From Limnoperna fortunei (Eukaryota; Mollusca; Bivalvia; Mytilida; Modiolidae): a stretch of DNA of 64,000 bases. Each line of letters starts with the position of its first letter. Positions within the stretch are counted from its first letter, which is position 1. Location of the stretch: assembly GCA_944474755.1 (NCBI GenBank), contig OX104112.1, forward strand, positions 89,603,756 through 89,667,755, read 5' to 3'. Both the position numbers and the translations under genes were made by a program. Below are positions 14,293 through 26,678 of the stretch, piece by piece. The notes under the pieces were generated by a model that saw only the letters and a program-made list of their open reading frames with translations, had not been told where the DNA came from and ran no database searches.

Positions 14293-14944
14293 CGTTTCTT
14301 AATTTTTGATATAAAGTTTATAAAAATATTATCTTTATCGATAGTAAACGCTTGCAAACAAGAGATAATTGTCTTGGTGTTGGAAAATGGTTAAATCATG
14401 GACTTGTGCGAAGATAACATAAATACAAGGTAACAGAAAATTTGATTTATCGATTTTGATCATATACAACCTAGTTTGGTATTTGTTATCAAACTCATAA
14501 CTATTTGAAATGCAAATACAACCTATACGAATTTCGATAATCTTTGATAAGTTGTCATGATATATGCTGCAAAAACAGATCTGGAATATATGTAGGTAGA
14601 TAAGACGAGTGTGAAAAAACGTATTGACCTTTCGATGTTACTAGGTTGTGGCAAAGGAAAAAAGGGGGGTCATAGATCGGCAGCTGTCGTGTCTTTCTGT
14701 GGAACCTCATAAAAAACCGATACATTACATTACTAATAGAATTATTTAGACAGACATTAAAACTGTATGAAAGGATTTGTACTTCTGTCTGCAATTAAAC
14801 GTATTTCAACACTCACCTTATTTTCCAATATGAAATTTGGGATTGTATAGCGTTGTACATATTCAATATTCGGGAATAAGTAGACAATCAAAGTAAATTA
14901 CAATTATATGTCGATATTTAAGTCTTATAGAGTAATTAATATTG

Positions 14945-16503
14945 AATATAAACTGGGATTATTATAACTGATTTATAGGTCCCTGAAATATAAACTGGGA
15001 TTGGTATAACTGATTTATAGGTCCCTGAAATATAAACTGGGATTGGTATAACTGATTTATAGGTCCCTGAAATATAAACTGGGATTAGTATAACTGATTT
15101 ATAGGTCCCTGAAATATAAACTGGGATTGGTATAACTGATTTATAGGTCCCTGAAATATAAACTGGGATTAGTATAACTGATTTATAGGTCCCTGAAATA
15201 TAAACTGGGATTGGTATAACTGATTTATAGGTCCCTGAAATATAAACTGGGATTAGTATAACTGATTTATAGGTCCCTGAAATATAAACTGGGATTAGTA
15301 TAACTGATTTATAGGTCCCTGAAATATAAACTGGGATTAGTATAACTGATTTATAGGTCCCTGAAATATAAACTGGGATTAGTATAACTGATTTATAGGT
15401 CCCTGAAATATAAACTGGGATTAGTATAACTGATTTATAGGTCCCTGAAATATAAACTGGGATTAGTATAACTGATTTATAGGTCCCTGAAATATAAACT
15501 GGGATTAGTATAACTGATTTATAGGTCCCTGAAATATAAACTGGGATTAGTATAACTGATTTATAGGTCCCTGAAATATAAACTGGGATTAGTATAACTG
15601 ATTTATAGGTCCCTGAAATATAAACTGGGATTAGTATAACTGATTAATAGGTCCCTGAAATATAAACTGGGATTAGTATAACTGATTTATAGGTCCCTGA
15701 AATATAAACTGGGATTAGTATAACTGATTTATAGGTCCCTGAAATATAAACTGGGATTAGTATAACTGATTTGTAGGTCCCTGAAATATAAACTGGGATT
15801 AGTATAACTGATTTATAGGTCCCTGAAATATAAACTGGGATTGGTATAACTGATTTATAGGTCCCTGAAATATAAACTGGGATTGGTATAACTGATTTAT
15901 AGGTCCCTGAAATATAAACTGGGATTAGTATAACTGATTTATAGGTCCCTGAAATATAAACTGGGATTGGTATAACTGATTTATAGGTCCCTGAAATATA
16001 AACTGGGATTGGTATAACTGATTTATAGGTCCCTGAAATATAAACTGGGATTAGTATAACTGATTTATAGGTCCCTGAAATATAAACTGGGATTGGTATA
16101 ACTGATTTATAGGTCCCTGAAATATAAACTGGGATTGGTATAACTGATTTATAGGTCCCTGAAATATAAACTGGGATTAGTATAACTGATTTATAGGTCC
16201 CTGAAATATAAACTGGGATTAGTATAACTGATTTATAGGTCCCTGAAATATAAACTGGGATTGGTATAACTGATTTATAGGTCCCTGAAATATAAACTGG
16301 GATTAGTATAACTGATTTATAGGTCCCTGAAATATAAACTGGGATTGGTATAACTGATTTATAGGTCCCTGAAATATAAACTGGGATTAGTATAACTGAT
16401 TTATAGGTCCCTGAAATATAAACTGAGATTGGTATAACTGATTTATAGGTCCCTGAAATATAAACTGGGATTAGTATAACTGATTTATAGGTCCCTGAAA
16501 TAA
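14945..16503. repeat. 42-bp minisatellite, about 37 copies
   Basis: The unit reads CCCTGAAATATAAACTGGGA then TT(A/G)GTATAACTGATTTATAG and GT, exactly 42 bp, repeated from 14945 to 16503 with very few substitutions. The main variable base is the A/G after GGGATT. Every frame of the unit contains stops, so it is not coding. It begins in AT-rich sequence and ends at CCCTGAAATAAGTT. Confidence 0.97.
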
Positions 16504-17303
16504 GTTACATTATTTCATATTCAGTATTACATTGTCTATACCTGGCCCGTCTTGAATACAGCTGAAATAATGCTCTATGGGCGTAACGCAAACATCTAAT
16601 CAATCTATTTATGTACCTGGTAAAACGACAGAAAGCAGCCTCGTTCCCATATTACCGTCTAGCTGTAGCCGCTTCTGAAATAAATTATTTATTTTTATTT
16701 CAGTAAATGGTTATCTTCGGAATATCTGCTATTTAACAAAATATATGCTTTATTACTGACTGTTTTTATCAATTCAAAACATCTTGTTGTTTAACACTAA
16801 AACTGCATGTTACACAAAGTTAACACTATATGATCTCGCCTATGTTGATACAAGCTATTGAGTTTGAATGCAACTGCTTAAATTGAAATTGTTTTCAAAC
16901 TAATGTCTTCATTTAAAAAACTTCTTACATCTGTTAGTGCGGATTCGTGCTGAGGGTTAAGCATATATTCGTTTGTGTAGTTTGAAAGAAACGTTAATTT
17001 TAAGAGAGTAAGGAGTATCGGTTTTGATGGAATTGCTTTAACAAAACTAGACTTCTTATGTTTTCGTCTAATAAATCTATTTATCTAAATCAAGAATGTG
17101 TCTTGTAAACATATGAAAAATAAGCGATTGATACAACCTGTGTAATACAAAACCTTTTATCATCAAGATGTACTTTTGTCGGAACTACTTATTGACGTCT
17201 CAATGAATGGTATAATCAATGATTCGTTGAATTACTCTCATTCTATGAATAAAATATGACGTTATAACACCAATTCTCCATAAGGATCAAAGGATTTCCA
17301 TAT
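16504..17303. other. Spacer between minisatellite and foldback
   Basis: AT-rich sequence without a supported ORF, RNA gene or clear repeat. Confidence 0.5.
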
Positions 17304-18735
17304 AGGGTGAGACATGACATATCTCAGATTTTGCTGATTTTCATTTTATAAGTTGAAATTGACCATTGGATCACAAAATAATGATTGTTTGTTATGATTT
17401 GACTTCGGTTGCCATGGTAACTGTGGCAGCCATTTTGGACCGATTAAAATGCAGTGAAAAGGGCGATATTCAAATCCCAATTTTTCAGGGCAAAATCAAT
17501 TCATATTCAATAGAAGTTTTTTATTTGCTGAATTCAGTATCTCATTGACAATATTCAAACCAGTTACAACACTTTCAATATATGTGTGATCAGACTGAGA
17601 CTATTGAAAATGTCAAGAAATTGGAATTATTCTCTATAATTTTTGGTTAAATATATTACCATTTTTGCCACTTTTCTGACTCCATTTTCAGAAAATGCAC
17701 CAATCACAAATACTCATCGTAAATATAATTACATAGATTGATGATTAATGTTAAAAAAAATTTAAAATCTCAATGGGGTGAGAAAAAATGTCTTTAGAAA
17801 ACACCGTTAAAGTTGGTTACCATGGTAATAAAACAAAAACGGCAATTTTTCGATGCTTAAATATATGTATGACCATACTTCTAATATGAGCCAAGATAAA
17901 AATTGTTGTCATCATATGTACCTAAAATAAATCTTTTCAACATAGCATGACCTAGGAAAACTTTCAAGGTCACTTGTGTGGTTTTCAAGGTCACTTAAAA
18001 TTGATTTTGCTTCGAGATTTTCATATTTTAAAGCTCAATTTTCAGTTGACCTTGACCTTGAGACAATGTACCCTGAAATGATTTCATTGTCATTTTAAGT
18101 TTATAGGATGTCTGTTAAAAATAAAAATTAAGGATGATTTAATTTAACCCTAAGAAATAGTAGTTTCGTGGAAATATTGAACAATACAGAAATGGCTTTT
18201 TTCACAAGTTACAATGGTAACCATCTTTGACAGTGTTTTCTTAAGACATCTTTTGTTACCCCATTGAGATTTTTATAAGTTTTGAATATTAATCATCAAT
18301 TTATGTGATTATATTCATCATGAGTATTTGTGATTGGTGCATTTTCTGAAAATGGAGTCAGAAAAGTGGCAAAAAATGGAAATTATTTGGTATAAAAATT
18401 ACAGAGAAAATCCATGATTTCTTGACAAATTCCATAGCCTGGTTCTGACTACACTTTTATGTGTAGTCTTGAAACTATTTTGAATATTGTCTATGAGGTA
18501 TTGAATTAAGCAAATAAAATGTTATATTGAATATGCTTTGATTTTTGAATAGCAAATTGGGAATTGAATATTGGATATTTCGCAGTATGAGAAATGATAA
18601 AAAATGACCGCCTCGGTTACCATGGCAACCGTGGTCAATCATAACAAACAGTCATCATTTTTGTGATCCAAGGGTCAATTGCAACTTATGAAATGAAAGT
18701 CAGCAAAATCTGAGACATGTCATGTCCCAGTTATT
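17304..18735. mobile_element. Long inverted-repeat (foldback) element, ~1.4 kb
   Basis: The left arm (about 17304-17850) and right arm (about 18190-18735) are imperfect reverse complements along about 540 bp. Matching landmarks are GACATGACAT-TCTCAG at 17312 against CTGAGACATGTCATGTC at 18710, GGTTGCCATGGTAAC against GTTACCATGGCAACC, and CACCAATCACAAATACTCAT against its complement near 18320. A spacer of about 340 bp contains TTGACCTTGACCTTG. There is no transposase ORF; the small frame at 17366-17548 is arm sequence. This looks like a non-autonomous foldback element, with ends approximate. Confidence 0.85.
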
Positions 18736-19865
18736 TTAGTGCTTAGGGATAATTGGTCATAATACGTGTGACGTTATGGACTCTATTTGATAAACAAAAG
18801 GTTCGTTAAATGCTAAATTTTAAACATTAGTTTTATTTTGCCTTTTTTATATTTTTTAATTTTAGATAAACTTTTTACATACACTTAAATTGCATACATT
18901 CCGCATCACAACTCGACGCTGCGCGTCTCGTAGTGATACGAATGTACACAACTGTCTCGACGTGATACATGTAGTTGTACCTATATATAATGTATGTAAT
19001 GTGTATGTATCTTATCCTTATCTATACATTTTTTATCGTTTAATTTTTTTAACAGGCTGCAACGTGGTAATTTTTTTAATTTTTGTACTATTTTTTATCA
19101 TGTTTACTTTATAATTTAGCTTAACAGTTGAGCAGCTATACATATGACTATTGTGTTGTTTAACAGTTGAAATTTAGAAAATCTTGTGACATTTTCTTAC
19201 AAATATCAATGACAAATAATGCAGGCAAGCAGACTTGTTGGTCAAGTAAATCAGAATCACATGGAAAGTTGGATGTAGCTAAAAGTAAACAGGAACACGG
19301 ATTTTGTTTAACCATGCTTATATAGGATTTTTGGGGGGTTTAGTTTTGTGTGTGTTATAAATAAACATATTGGCTTTTAAACAACAGATGGTAATTCAAA
19401 CAAGCTGTGATATGTCTTTCACCTATTGACATTAACAAGTTTATAAAATTATAAGGATAACCTCTTTCAACGTTATTCAAATTTCAGACAGAGCAGAAAT
19501 AATTTTTCCACTAAGATTTTACAAGTCCCCCAAGTGACATTAATGAAAAGTACACAGTTTAGGAACTTTGTTAAGAGTATTGGATGTATTTTGTTACTTG
19601 TCTATCAATTAAGTTGATTTCACAGATTTTTTTTTATTTCCTGAAGATAACGTGGTAGGTATTGGAAGTAAAGCAGGAAATTTCTTTGAATAAATGGAAG
19701 ATTATAAGTTGTTTTGTCTTTTACCATTTTAAAATCGATGATACGTAGCATCTTGACAAAAATGAAAATGCTAAGCTAGATCACTCGACCTTAAAGCCAC
19801 CAAATTTATTTACTGTGTAGCACGATCATCTATTTGGAAGATTCGTCACTATCTGTTATTATGTC
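18736..19865. other. Intergenic AT-rich spacer
   Basis: No gene or well-defined repeat is visible. The forward frame at 18890-19114 is low-complexity hydrophobic sequence ending in T-rich DNA and is not considered coding. Confidence 0.5.
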
Positions 19866-20217
19866 AACCTTTTCCAGGAGCTTTCTGTTAGCAGTAAATT
19901 TTTGCCAATATTTCTGAAAATATTTAATATTGTTTTTGAAAGTGGTATTATACCTGAATCATGGTCGAAAGGTTTTATCTGTCCTATATTTAAAAAGAAA
20001 GGTGACCCTGCAGACGTAGATAATTATAGAGGTATTACAATATTGAGCTGTTATGGTAAACTGTTCACTTGTATTTTGAACAATAGACTTTTTAATTATC
20101 TAGAAAGCCTCGGTTTGTTATGTGAAGAACAGGCAGGTTTTAGAAAGGGGTATAGCATTGTTGATCATATTTTTAATCTCAAGTGTCTTATTGATTTGTA
20201 TTTATTTAGAAGAACAA

Positions 20218-20229
20218 AACTATATTGTG
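20218..20229. repeat. Target-site duplication, left copy
   Basis: AACTATATTGTG is repeated exactly at 20498-20509 on the other side of the SINE. Confidence 0.95.
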
Positions 20230-20497
20230 TTTATTTGTTTGTTTGAATGGTGTTTTAACGCCACTTTCAGCAATTTTTCAGCTATTTCATGGCGTCCAGT
20301 TTTTATTGGGGGGGGGAAGCCGGAGTACCCGGAGAGAACCCCCGACCTGCGGTAGGAAAACTGGCAATCCTTGTCAATTAAGATTGGAGTCGAGTACACC
20401 CTGCCTGCAGTGAGAATCGAACCCGCAATCTCAGTGTTGACAGACCACGTGATCAATAGTAAACGAACTACCTTGACCACTCGGCCACCGAGGCCCC
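20230..20497 (-). mobile_element. Full-length tRNA-derived SINE nested in the LINE
   Basis: It is flanked by a perfect 12-bp target duplication, AACTATATTGTG, at 20218-20229 and 20498-20509. Read on the reverse strand it starts GGGGCCTCGG, with an A box TGGCCGAGTGG and a B box GGTTCGATTC, giving a tRNA-like head with a long variable region. A core containing GGGTACTCCGGCTTCC follows, and the tail is CAAACAAACAAATAAA. The 268-bp size, pol III boxes and duplication identify a SINE, and the insertion interrupts the RT frame. The core resembles widely distributed molluscan SINE cores. Confidence 0.95.
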
Positions 20498-20509
20498 AAC
20501 TATATTGTG
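20498..20509. repeat. Target-site duplication, right copy
   Basis: Exact second copy of AACTATATTGTG. The LINE RT frame continues directly after it. Confidence 0.95.
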
Positions 20510-22176
20510 CCTTTATTGACTATAAGAAGGCTTTTGACTCTGTAAACAGAGTTTTATTATGGCAGAAGCTATTACGTTCTGGTATAGATGGTAAAATATT
20601 GATTGTATTGCAAAATCTGTATAAAAATGCAAAATCCTGTGTAAGAGATGGCTCTAGTTGTTCAGAATATTTTGCTTCCAACATTGGTGTGAGGCAAGGT
20701 GAAAATTTGTCACCCTTATTATTTTCTTTTTTTTCTCAATGACTTGACTGATTTTATGTCTCATGCTTATAATGGTTTGAAAGATGTTAATAATATGTCA
20801 CATTTATTATTTGACAATGATGATATTGAAGTATACTTCAAATTGTACCTTTTATTGTATGCAGACGACACTGTAATTTTTGCTGAGTCTGCTGCAGAGT
20901 TGCAATCAGCATTAAATGCAATGTACTTATACTGTGAAACTTGGAATCTTAAGGTAAATACTACTAAAACCAATGTTGTTATATTTTCAAAAAGTCGTCG
21001 GACTGAAAATTTTCATTTTCTGTACAATAATGAACGTCTCTCTGTTATTAACGAATTTCAATACTTAGACATTGTATTTTCTAGAAAGGGTACGTTTCAT
21101 GTTAATAAAGCCAGACTTGTGCAACAGGCTCGTAAAGCAATGTTTTATGTATTACGTAAAGCTAGAAAATTGTTTTTGCCAATTGATATATTATTGCAAC
21201 TATTTGATGCTATGGTTACCCCTATATTGCTATATGGTGCTGAAGTATGGGGTTATGAAAATAATAATATTGTCGAAACCCTACAATTAGAATTCTGTAA
21301 ATATATATTAAAAGTTAAAAAAATGTACACCTAATTGCATTGTATATGGTGAACTTGGTAGAGTACCAATGTCTGTTAATATCAAGGCAAGAATGGCTGG
21401 TTTTTGGAAAAGTATTGTTACTGGAAAACAAGAAAAAATATCTCGTACATTGTATGACATGTTGTACAAACTAGACTCTGGTGATATATATCATTCAAAA
21501 TGGTTAAATTTTGTTAAAAATGTATTGACTGAATGTGGCTTTATTGATATTTGGAATAATCAATATGTTGATACTAATAGCAATTTATCTAAAAAATGTT
21601 AAACAGTATTATCATACTTTATTTGTTAATGATTGGAAACTTCAGATATTTAACTCAACTAAATGTTTAAACTATAGGATGTTTAAAGCAGAATTTGGAT
21701 TTGAGAACTATCTGTGTTACCTTTAGATTTAAGAATTAACTTATGTAAATTTAGATGTGGCAGTCATAGATTACCTATTGAATGTGGCAGATTTTATAGT
21801 ATAGATAGATCAGAAAGACTATGTTATTTATGCAACAGAGAAGAGCTAGGTGATGAATTCCATTATATTTTCAATTGTACCTTCTTTACTAATGAACGTC
21901 AGAAATTTTTACCTTTTAACCTATGTAATACAAAAAATACAAATAGTTTCTATGAGCTAATGAATACAAGTGATCATTATGTTCTTATTGGCTTAGCTAA
22001 ATTCTGTAAAATTGTAATGTCAATTTTCAAATAATATTTACCTTCCCACTAAATATTGTATCTTGTAAATATGTTTGTTCATGCATTATATCAGTTCTAT
22101 TGTTACATGTACTATCATGCCTCATGTGAGGCCTTTAGTGAAATAAAATGTTTCAATGTTTCAATGTTTCAATGTA

Positions 22177-22255
22177 AGGATCGAACTCGGAAACCCTTTG
22201 TAGATACGGATCTGGTGATCAATAGGAGAATACTACCCAAGCAAGGCCCCCAAAA
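22177..22255 (-). mobile_element. Diverged SINE tRNA-head fragment
   Basis: Adjacent to the LINE 3' tail, the reverse strand carries a B-box-like GAGTTCGATCC. On the forward strand, TGATCAATAGGAGAATACTACC aligns with the head of the intact SINE (TGATCAATAGTAAACGAACTACC), in positions of up to 20 bases compared at a time. Only the head is recognisable. Confidence 0.55.
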
Positions 22256-22533
22256 TAATACAGTACTACCTTCACCAAATTCCTTTACAATCAGTCTTAA
22301 TAGAATGTTAATAAAAACAACAACAAAAAAAATAAAAAACAAAAACAAACAAACAAGGAAAAAAGACAAATAAATGCCTCCGCACTTATTTTTGCTCTTT
22401 ACAGTTGTACTCCAGGCATTACGGTTGTTATGTCTAAAGCATAAACAGGTAATTTTGTCTAAAATTGTCATTTAATGCCAATAACTTCTACCTTAAAGGA
22501 GGCATCTGACAATTTCAGACCAATAGAGTTTCC

Positions 22534-22664
22534 TATACCGCAGGTTGGGGGTTTTCTCCGGGTACTCCGACTTCCTCCCCCAATAAAAAACTGGACGCCA
22601 TGATATAGCTGAAAAATTGCTGAAAGTGGCGTTAAAACAACATTCAAACAAACAAACAATATAT
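22534..22664 (+). mobile_element. 3' half of a SINE, plus orientation
   Basis: It contains the core words CTCCGGGTACTCCGACTTCC, ACTGGACGCCATGA and GAAAGTGGCGTTAAAAC, and ends in CAAACAAACAAACAA. It is the same family as 20230-20497, in opposite orientation and lacking the tRNA head. Confidence 0.85.
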
Positions 22665-22733
22665 AGAGTTAAACGATGAACTTGTATTGCTCATCATGTT
22701 TTGCAACTTTCAGTTTCACTCCAGCTTTTATAG

Positions 22734-22825
22734 CGAGCACAGCTCGCAGCGGGCAGCGAAGCTGCCCGCGAAGAGCGGTGAGCTCTACGGCAATTACGTG
22801 TCACGTGATCAAAATGAAATCACGT
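22734..22825. repeat. GC-rich cluster of short palindromes
   Basis: Consecutive hairpins occur in otherwise AT-rich DNA: GCGAGCACAGCTCGC, then GCGGGCAGCGAAGCTGCCCGC, followed by GAGCGGTGAGCTC and CACGTGATC-ATCACGTGAT. The second stem is seven G/C-rich base pairs with a GCGAAGC centre. It could be the terminus of a larger element. Confidence 0.7.
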
Positions 22826-24260
22826 GATTAAAATCTGCTTAATGCTGATATTGATTTTTTTTCGTCCGGAAGTTGATATCGTCAAAAAACTGGAACAAAG
22901 TGAATGAAGAAGGGCAAACATTAATTTTAAAGAAAGACTTAAAAATAAAGTTGACATCGATAAAAAGTAAATGTTATATTTAAAGATAACAACAAAAATT
23001 TCATACTATTTTTTTGGAATCTCTAAATCGATCCTTAAAAACTGACAATCAAAGACATTTCATGTGACGTCACCATTACAAAGAAAGACGTCACGTGACA
23101 ACTGGAATTTAGAGGCACTGTCATAGGGTAGCGACAAGTATTAAATGTGGTGTTAACATTATAAATTAAAAATTTAGCATTTGATTTAAATTAAAATAAT
23201 ATTGTGTTTCAAACAAAAATTTAGTTGCAAGCTGTTTGCCCTCTGTTCTTGATTTATTTTATAAAATAAAGTAGCGTGATAATACAACCCCTTACTCTAC
23301 ACAACGAGTAATTTTCATACATTTCAACGCACTTTTGACATTTGTACAAAATAATGTTTCGAACAATTTTGTTATAAATAAAGTAAATTCTTTATTATCT
23401 ACCAAATATATAGTATTTGTCTCTATATATGCATCGACTACGGCTCATGCGCTTACTGATTTTCGCTTGGTACAGAATATCTATAAAAAGTAAATTGACC
23501 ATAATTTCGACTGCTAATTCAACAATTTTGGTAAGAATAAGATTATGAATTATTTAATTGTATAAAACAGTGACTAACACATACAAATTCTTATGTCCAT
23601 AAAAATTAAATAAAAACTTACTTTTCCCAATCTATTTCTTCAAGATTTATTACGTAATCGCCTGTTTATTACCTGTGGCACAAAAACGGAACAAGAATAA
23701 CAAGCTGCGAGTTCGTACCTTTTTGAGTCCGAAGAAGGTTATTTCCTAGATTTATTTCTTTAAGCCCTTAGCCGTTATTTAAAGTATGCTAATTATAATT
23801 ATAATATGGACTGCAAAATCAGAAAAATACAACACATATCAAACAAGACTGTGAAGAGCTCTACTGGACCCCTTAAATTTGTCTCAATATTTTCGCTATT
23901 GTTAGCCAAATAAGAAAATATTTTTTAGCCATACATTTTTTTAAAAACTACACTATAGCATGTATTTACTTTGTTCAACTCTAAATATACATAGGCCTAA
24001 TCATCAACAGTTATACTACAACTGCGGAACCGTACTGTATTCGTACCAATTTTTTTATGTATAATGTAGTGGATCAAATTAACAAGCTACGGTTCCGCAG
24101 CTACAACATCACATTACACAGCGACAGGTCCCGTTTTCAATTCGTAACAATTTAATAAAATGCAATATAGCTGACCAAACTGTATATGCGTTATTTAATA
24201 CGAAAAATACAACAAACTGTAAAGTTGATCAACATGAAAAAAGTAAACTTACTTCCCTTA
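22826..24260. other. Non-coding AT-rich stretch
   Basis: No gene is visible. A 13-bp inverted pair, CTGCGGAACCGTA / TACGGTTCCGCAG, lies at about 24023-24098, about 60 bases apart. CACGTGAC-type words occur near 23062-23101. Confidence 0.5.
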
Positions 24261-24265
24261 TGACA

Positions 24266-24623
24266 CAATATTTCCGGCAACATAAAACCATGAAACATCC
24301 AACTGTAACTGGAACTGATCCACGAAAACAAAAGAATCATCACAAAATGTTATTGTTCCATAGAACACTTTCTTATCACACATGTTTTTTTTAATCATGT
24401 TATGCACTTCTTCACTGACAAAAATCTAAAACATCTACTAAGTATGAGGCACAAATGACACATTATTCCACCAACATAAAACATAAGTAACGGAACGGAT
24501 CCATAAAATCAAACTAATCCTTACCAATATGTTATTTCCCCGTAGAACACATTATAATCACATAATTATTTATCGAATTATGCAGCTGTTAACTGACAAA
24601 TTTCTAAAATATCGAAATAGAAC
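24266..24623. repeat. Diverged tandem duplication, two ~190-bp copies
   Basis: Two successive segments share ACATAAAAC, GAAC-GATCCA, TGTTATT-TTCC-TAGAACA, TTATGCA and ACTGACAAA-T-TAAAA in the same order. The copies have diverged substantially and carry no ORF. Confidence 0.55.
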
Positions 24624-26678
24624 ATATTTTGAATATTTTCCGCCAATGCAAACTGTGTCAACCTGACTTTTTTAGTCAAGGCCCTTAATTTTCATTGGTT
24701 GTTTAAAAAGGGGTTCCAAGTAGGGGTTATGGGAAGGATAGTAACACTGACCAAAGCGGGATAACTCTTAACAAAAGTTAATGAAATTCTGTCTTCTGAA
24801 ATTGGAGGGGCTCGGATAGTATGTCCGAAAATGGAAGGAGTGAAATCTGTATAAATGGAACTATGCTTAATGTTCATTACAAAATAAGACTTAATAAATA
24901 GATAAATAAATTGTTGGCATCTATTTGACTTAGTTACTTATTGTTGACGCTATAACTACATGTAGTGAAATAGTGTATTGTACTAAATGTTACACCCCCT
25001 GCGCTAGGTGTTTTGCTTGCATTTTTTTATTATTCCATATTGTACCTTTGTAGTGTTATCCAATTTAAAACATTTCTACACAATAACACGTCCATATTTT
25101 ATTATTATGCCTTTGTTGTTGACATGTTCCAAATCGTCTTTGGCATTTGCTACTGGAATTTTAATTGGAAGTCAGCCATTTGAATTTCTACAGTGACCTC
25201 GCGTTGCTCTCAAAAAGATCGTCTGCTTTCGTAACGTTCAGTGGTATTCAGACAAACCGCAATGATTTGTCCGCCTTAACTGCAGACGATATTACCCGAA
25301 AGATTTCGAACAGACGACAATAGACTCTTCCAAACATACACTTCCGTTGTAATTTAGGTCAAACTTTACTATAGAAAATTACTCTATCACATTGAAAAAT
25401 ACGCCACATTTCAAAACGCTAAATAACTGAAAAATAAAGTGATGAATTCAATTTACACAGTTATTATTCTACAAAATGAGCGTAATCTGGACCATACGCG
25501 GTAAGCAGTTTTCATTTGTCACGCAAAAACAATAACCAAAATACATCAACATTTAGTATAAGGTCCTCACAAAATTAAGGAACAAAGTAAAACAAGGAAT
25601 TATGTGTAAAAGTTAGAAAAATATATTTGTCTGTGCTCGCATTTTGGCAATGCCTACTCCATATTAGTTTATAGGTTACGGGACAAAATTGAAATAGCTC
25701 CTATAAGGAATAGTCCAACAAATTTTGACCAACTATGTGTTTTGCAGGCACTGATCATTAAAACAACTTACAATGTCAATCTTGCTCTTATAGTTTTCAA
25801 ACAAGTATGTTGTAAAAACTGAAAATTGTCAAAAATTGTAATTTAAGGGAACTATCACTACAGGAAGTCATTACAAAACTTTGGACTAACAGGAACGTGT
25901 TGAGCTTAATGTGCTGATCAATTTGAGATAATAGTTTATTCTTTAGCTATTAAAATTTTTGAGATATTAACCAAAAGCGTTTATTGACACCTATGTTCTA
26001 TTTTTAGTAACATCAGACATATTTGTCCATTTATCAACATCCTGGTTACAAATTTCACTTGGATACCTTAAGAATGATTGTGGCCAAGTTTGAAAAAAAA
26101 TTGACCAAGTGGTTTCAAAGGAGAACATTTTTTTTTAAGTTTAGGATGTTAGACGGATGCCAATGATGGAAAAAGCTCACTTGGACCTAGTTAAAAAAGG
26201 TGATAAAAAAAATCGTGAATCAGTGGTAAGGCAGGCACTGAAAACATTTGGCAATCTTGGGTGTTGAAAGGTTCCCTAATGATGAATACAGTTCCCTATA
26301 ACAATAGTAGTAAAATCGAAATGGTCCAACTTTCCAAATTTGGTACACACAGCAATCATTAAATGCAATGATCATGGAAATTTGCAAAAATGACAATAAC
26401 TATGGTCCAATGTAACGCTTTCTGCATTACAACCTGGATGAAAGTGTATCCACTATCCAACATGCAGAGACATGCTGGCTGGACAACTCTATAGATCCAA
26501 TTTTGCGAACAAAGTACCCAGTTCAATAAAAAAATGGTTTTTTTTTCAGAGGACTAATCATATGATTTATTTCTAAAACAGGCACTACTTTGGAAGGAAA
26601 AGCAGCAATTTCATATTTACAAGCAACAAATTGCATAAAATATCTTTATCTAAAAATTATCTTGAAAAACTTTGATTT
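24624..26678. other. Non-coding stretch with dispersed-repeat character
   Basis: No supported gene. The part from about 26040 to 26520 has phrases typical of long dispersed elements (for example GGCCAAGTTTGAA, CCAAGTGGTTTCAAAG), but no boundary or coding capacity can be defined. The two short frames at 24692-24877 and 25008-25196 are considered chance. Confidence 0.4.

Larger units (their letters stand above)
19866..22176 (+). pseudogene. 5'-truncated, frameshifted non-LTR (LINE) reverse transcriptase
   Basis: Successive forward frames cover an RT. 19902-20229 holds the fingers region (IFKKKGDPADVDNYRGI, EEQAGFRKG). 20498-20739 continues with YKKAFDSVN and GVRQGENLSP. 20699-21334 holds the catalytic YADD motif (at about 20860) and the thumb. 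Further pieces follow at about 21331-21602, 21600-21720 and 21714-22034, the last with a C-x2-C-x8-H-x4-C cluster typical of LINE C-termini. Frame changes lie near the T-run at 20735, the A-run at 21316, and about 21600 and 21713. A SINE splits the RT at 20230. The 3' end is AATAAAATG followed by three TTTCAATG repeats to about 22176. No endonuclease or ORF1 remains, so it is a dead 5'-truncated copy. It looks jockey/CR1-like; the clade is not certain. Confidence 0.9.

Noticed and set aside
14945..16503. CRISPR-like regular repeat array
   Set aside because: Units are contiguous 42-bp repeats with no unique spacers, in an intron-containing animal genome.
17366..17548. 60-residue ORF in the foldback arm
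   Set aside because: It lies wholly in an inverted-repeat arm whose partner arm does not preserve the frame.
20430..20497. Genuine tRNA gene
   Set aside because: The A and B boxes belong to a SINE head with a core, tail and target duplication, and the cloverleaf is not intact.
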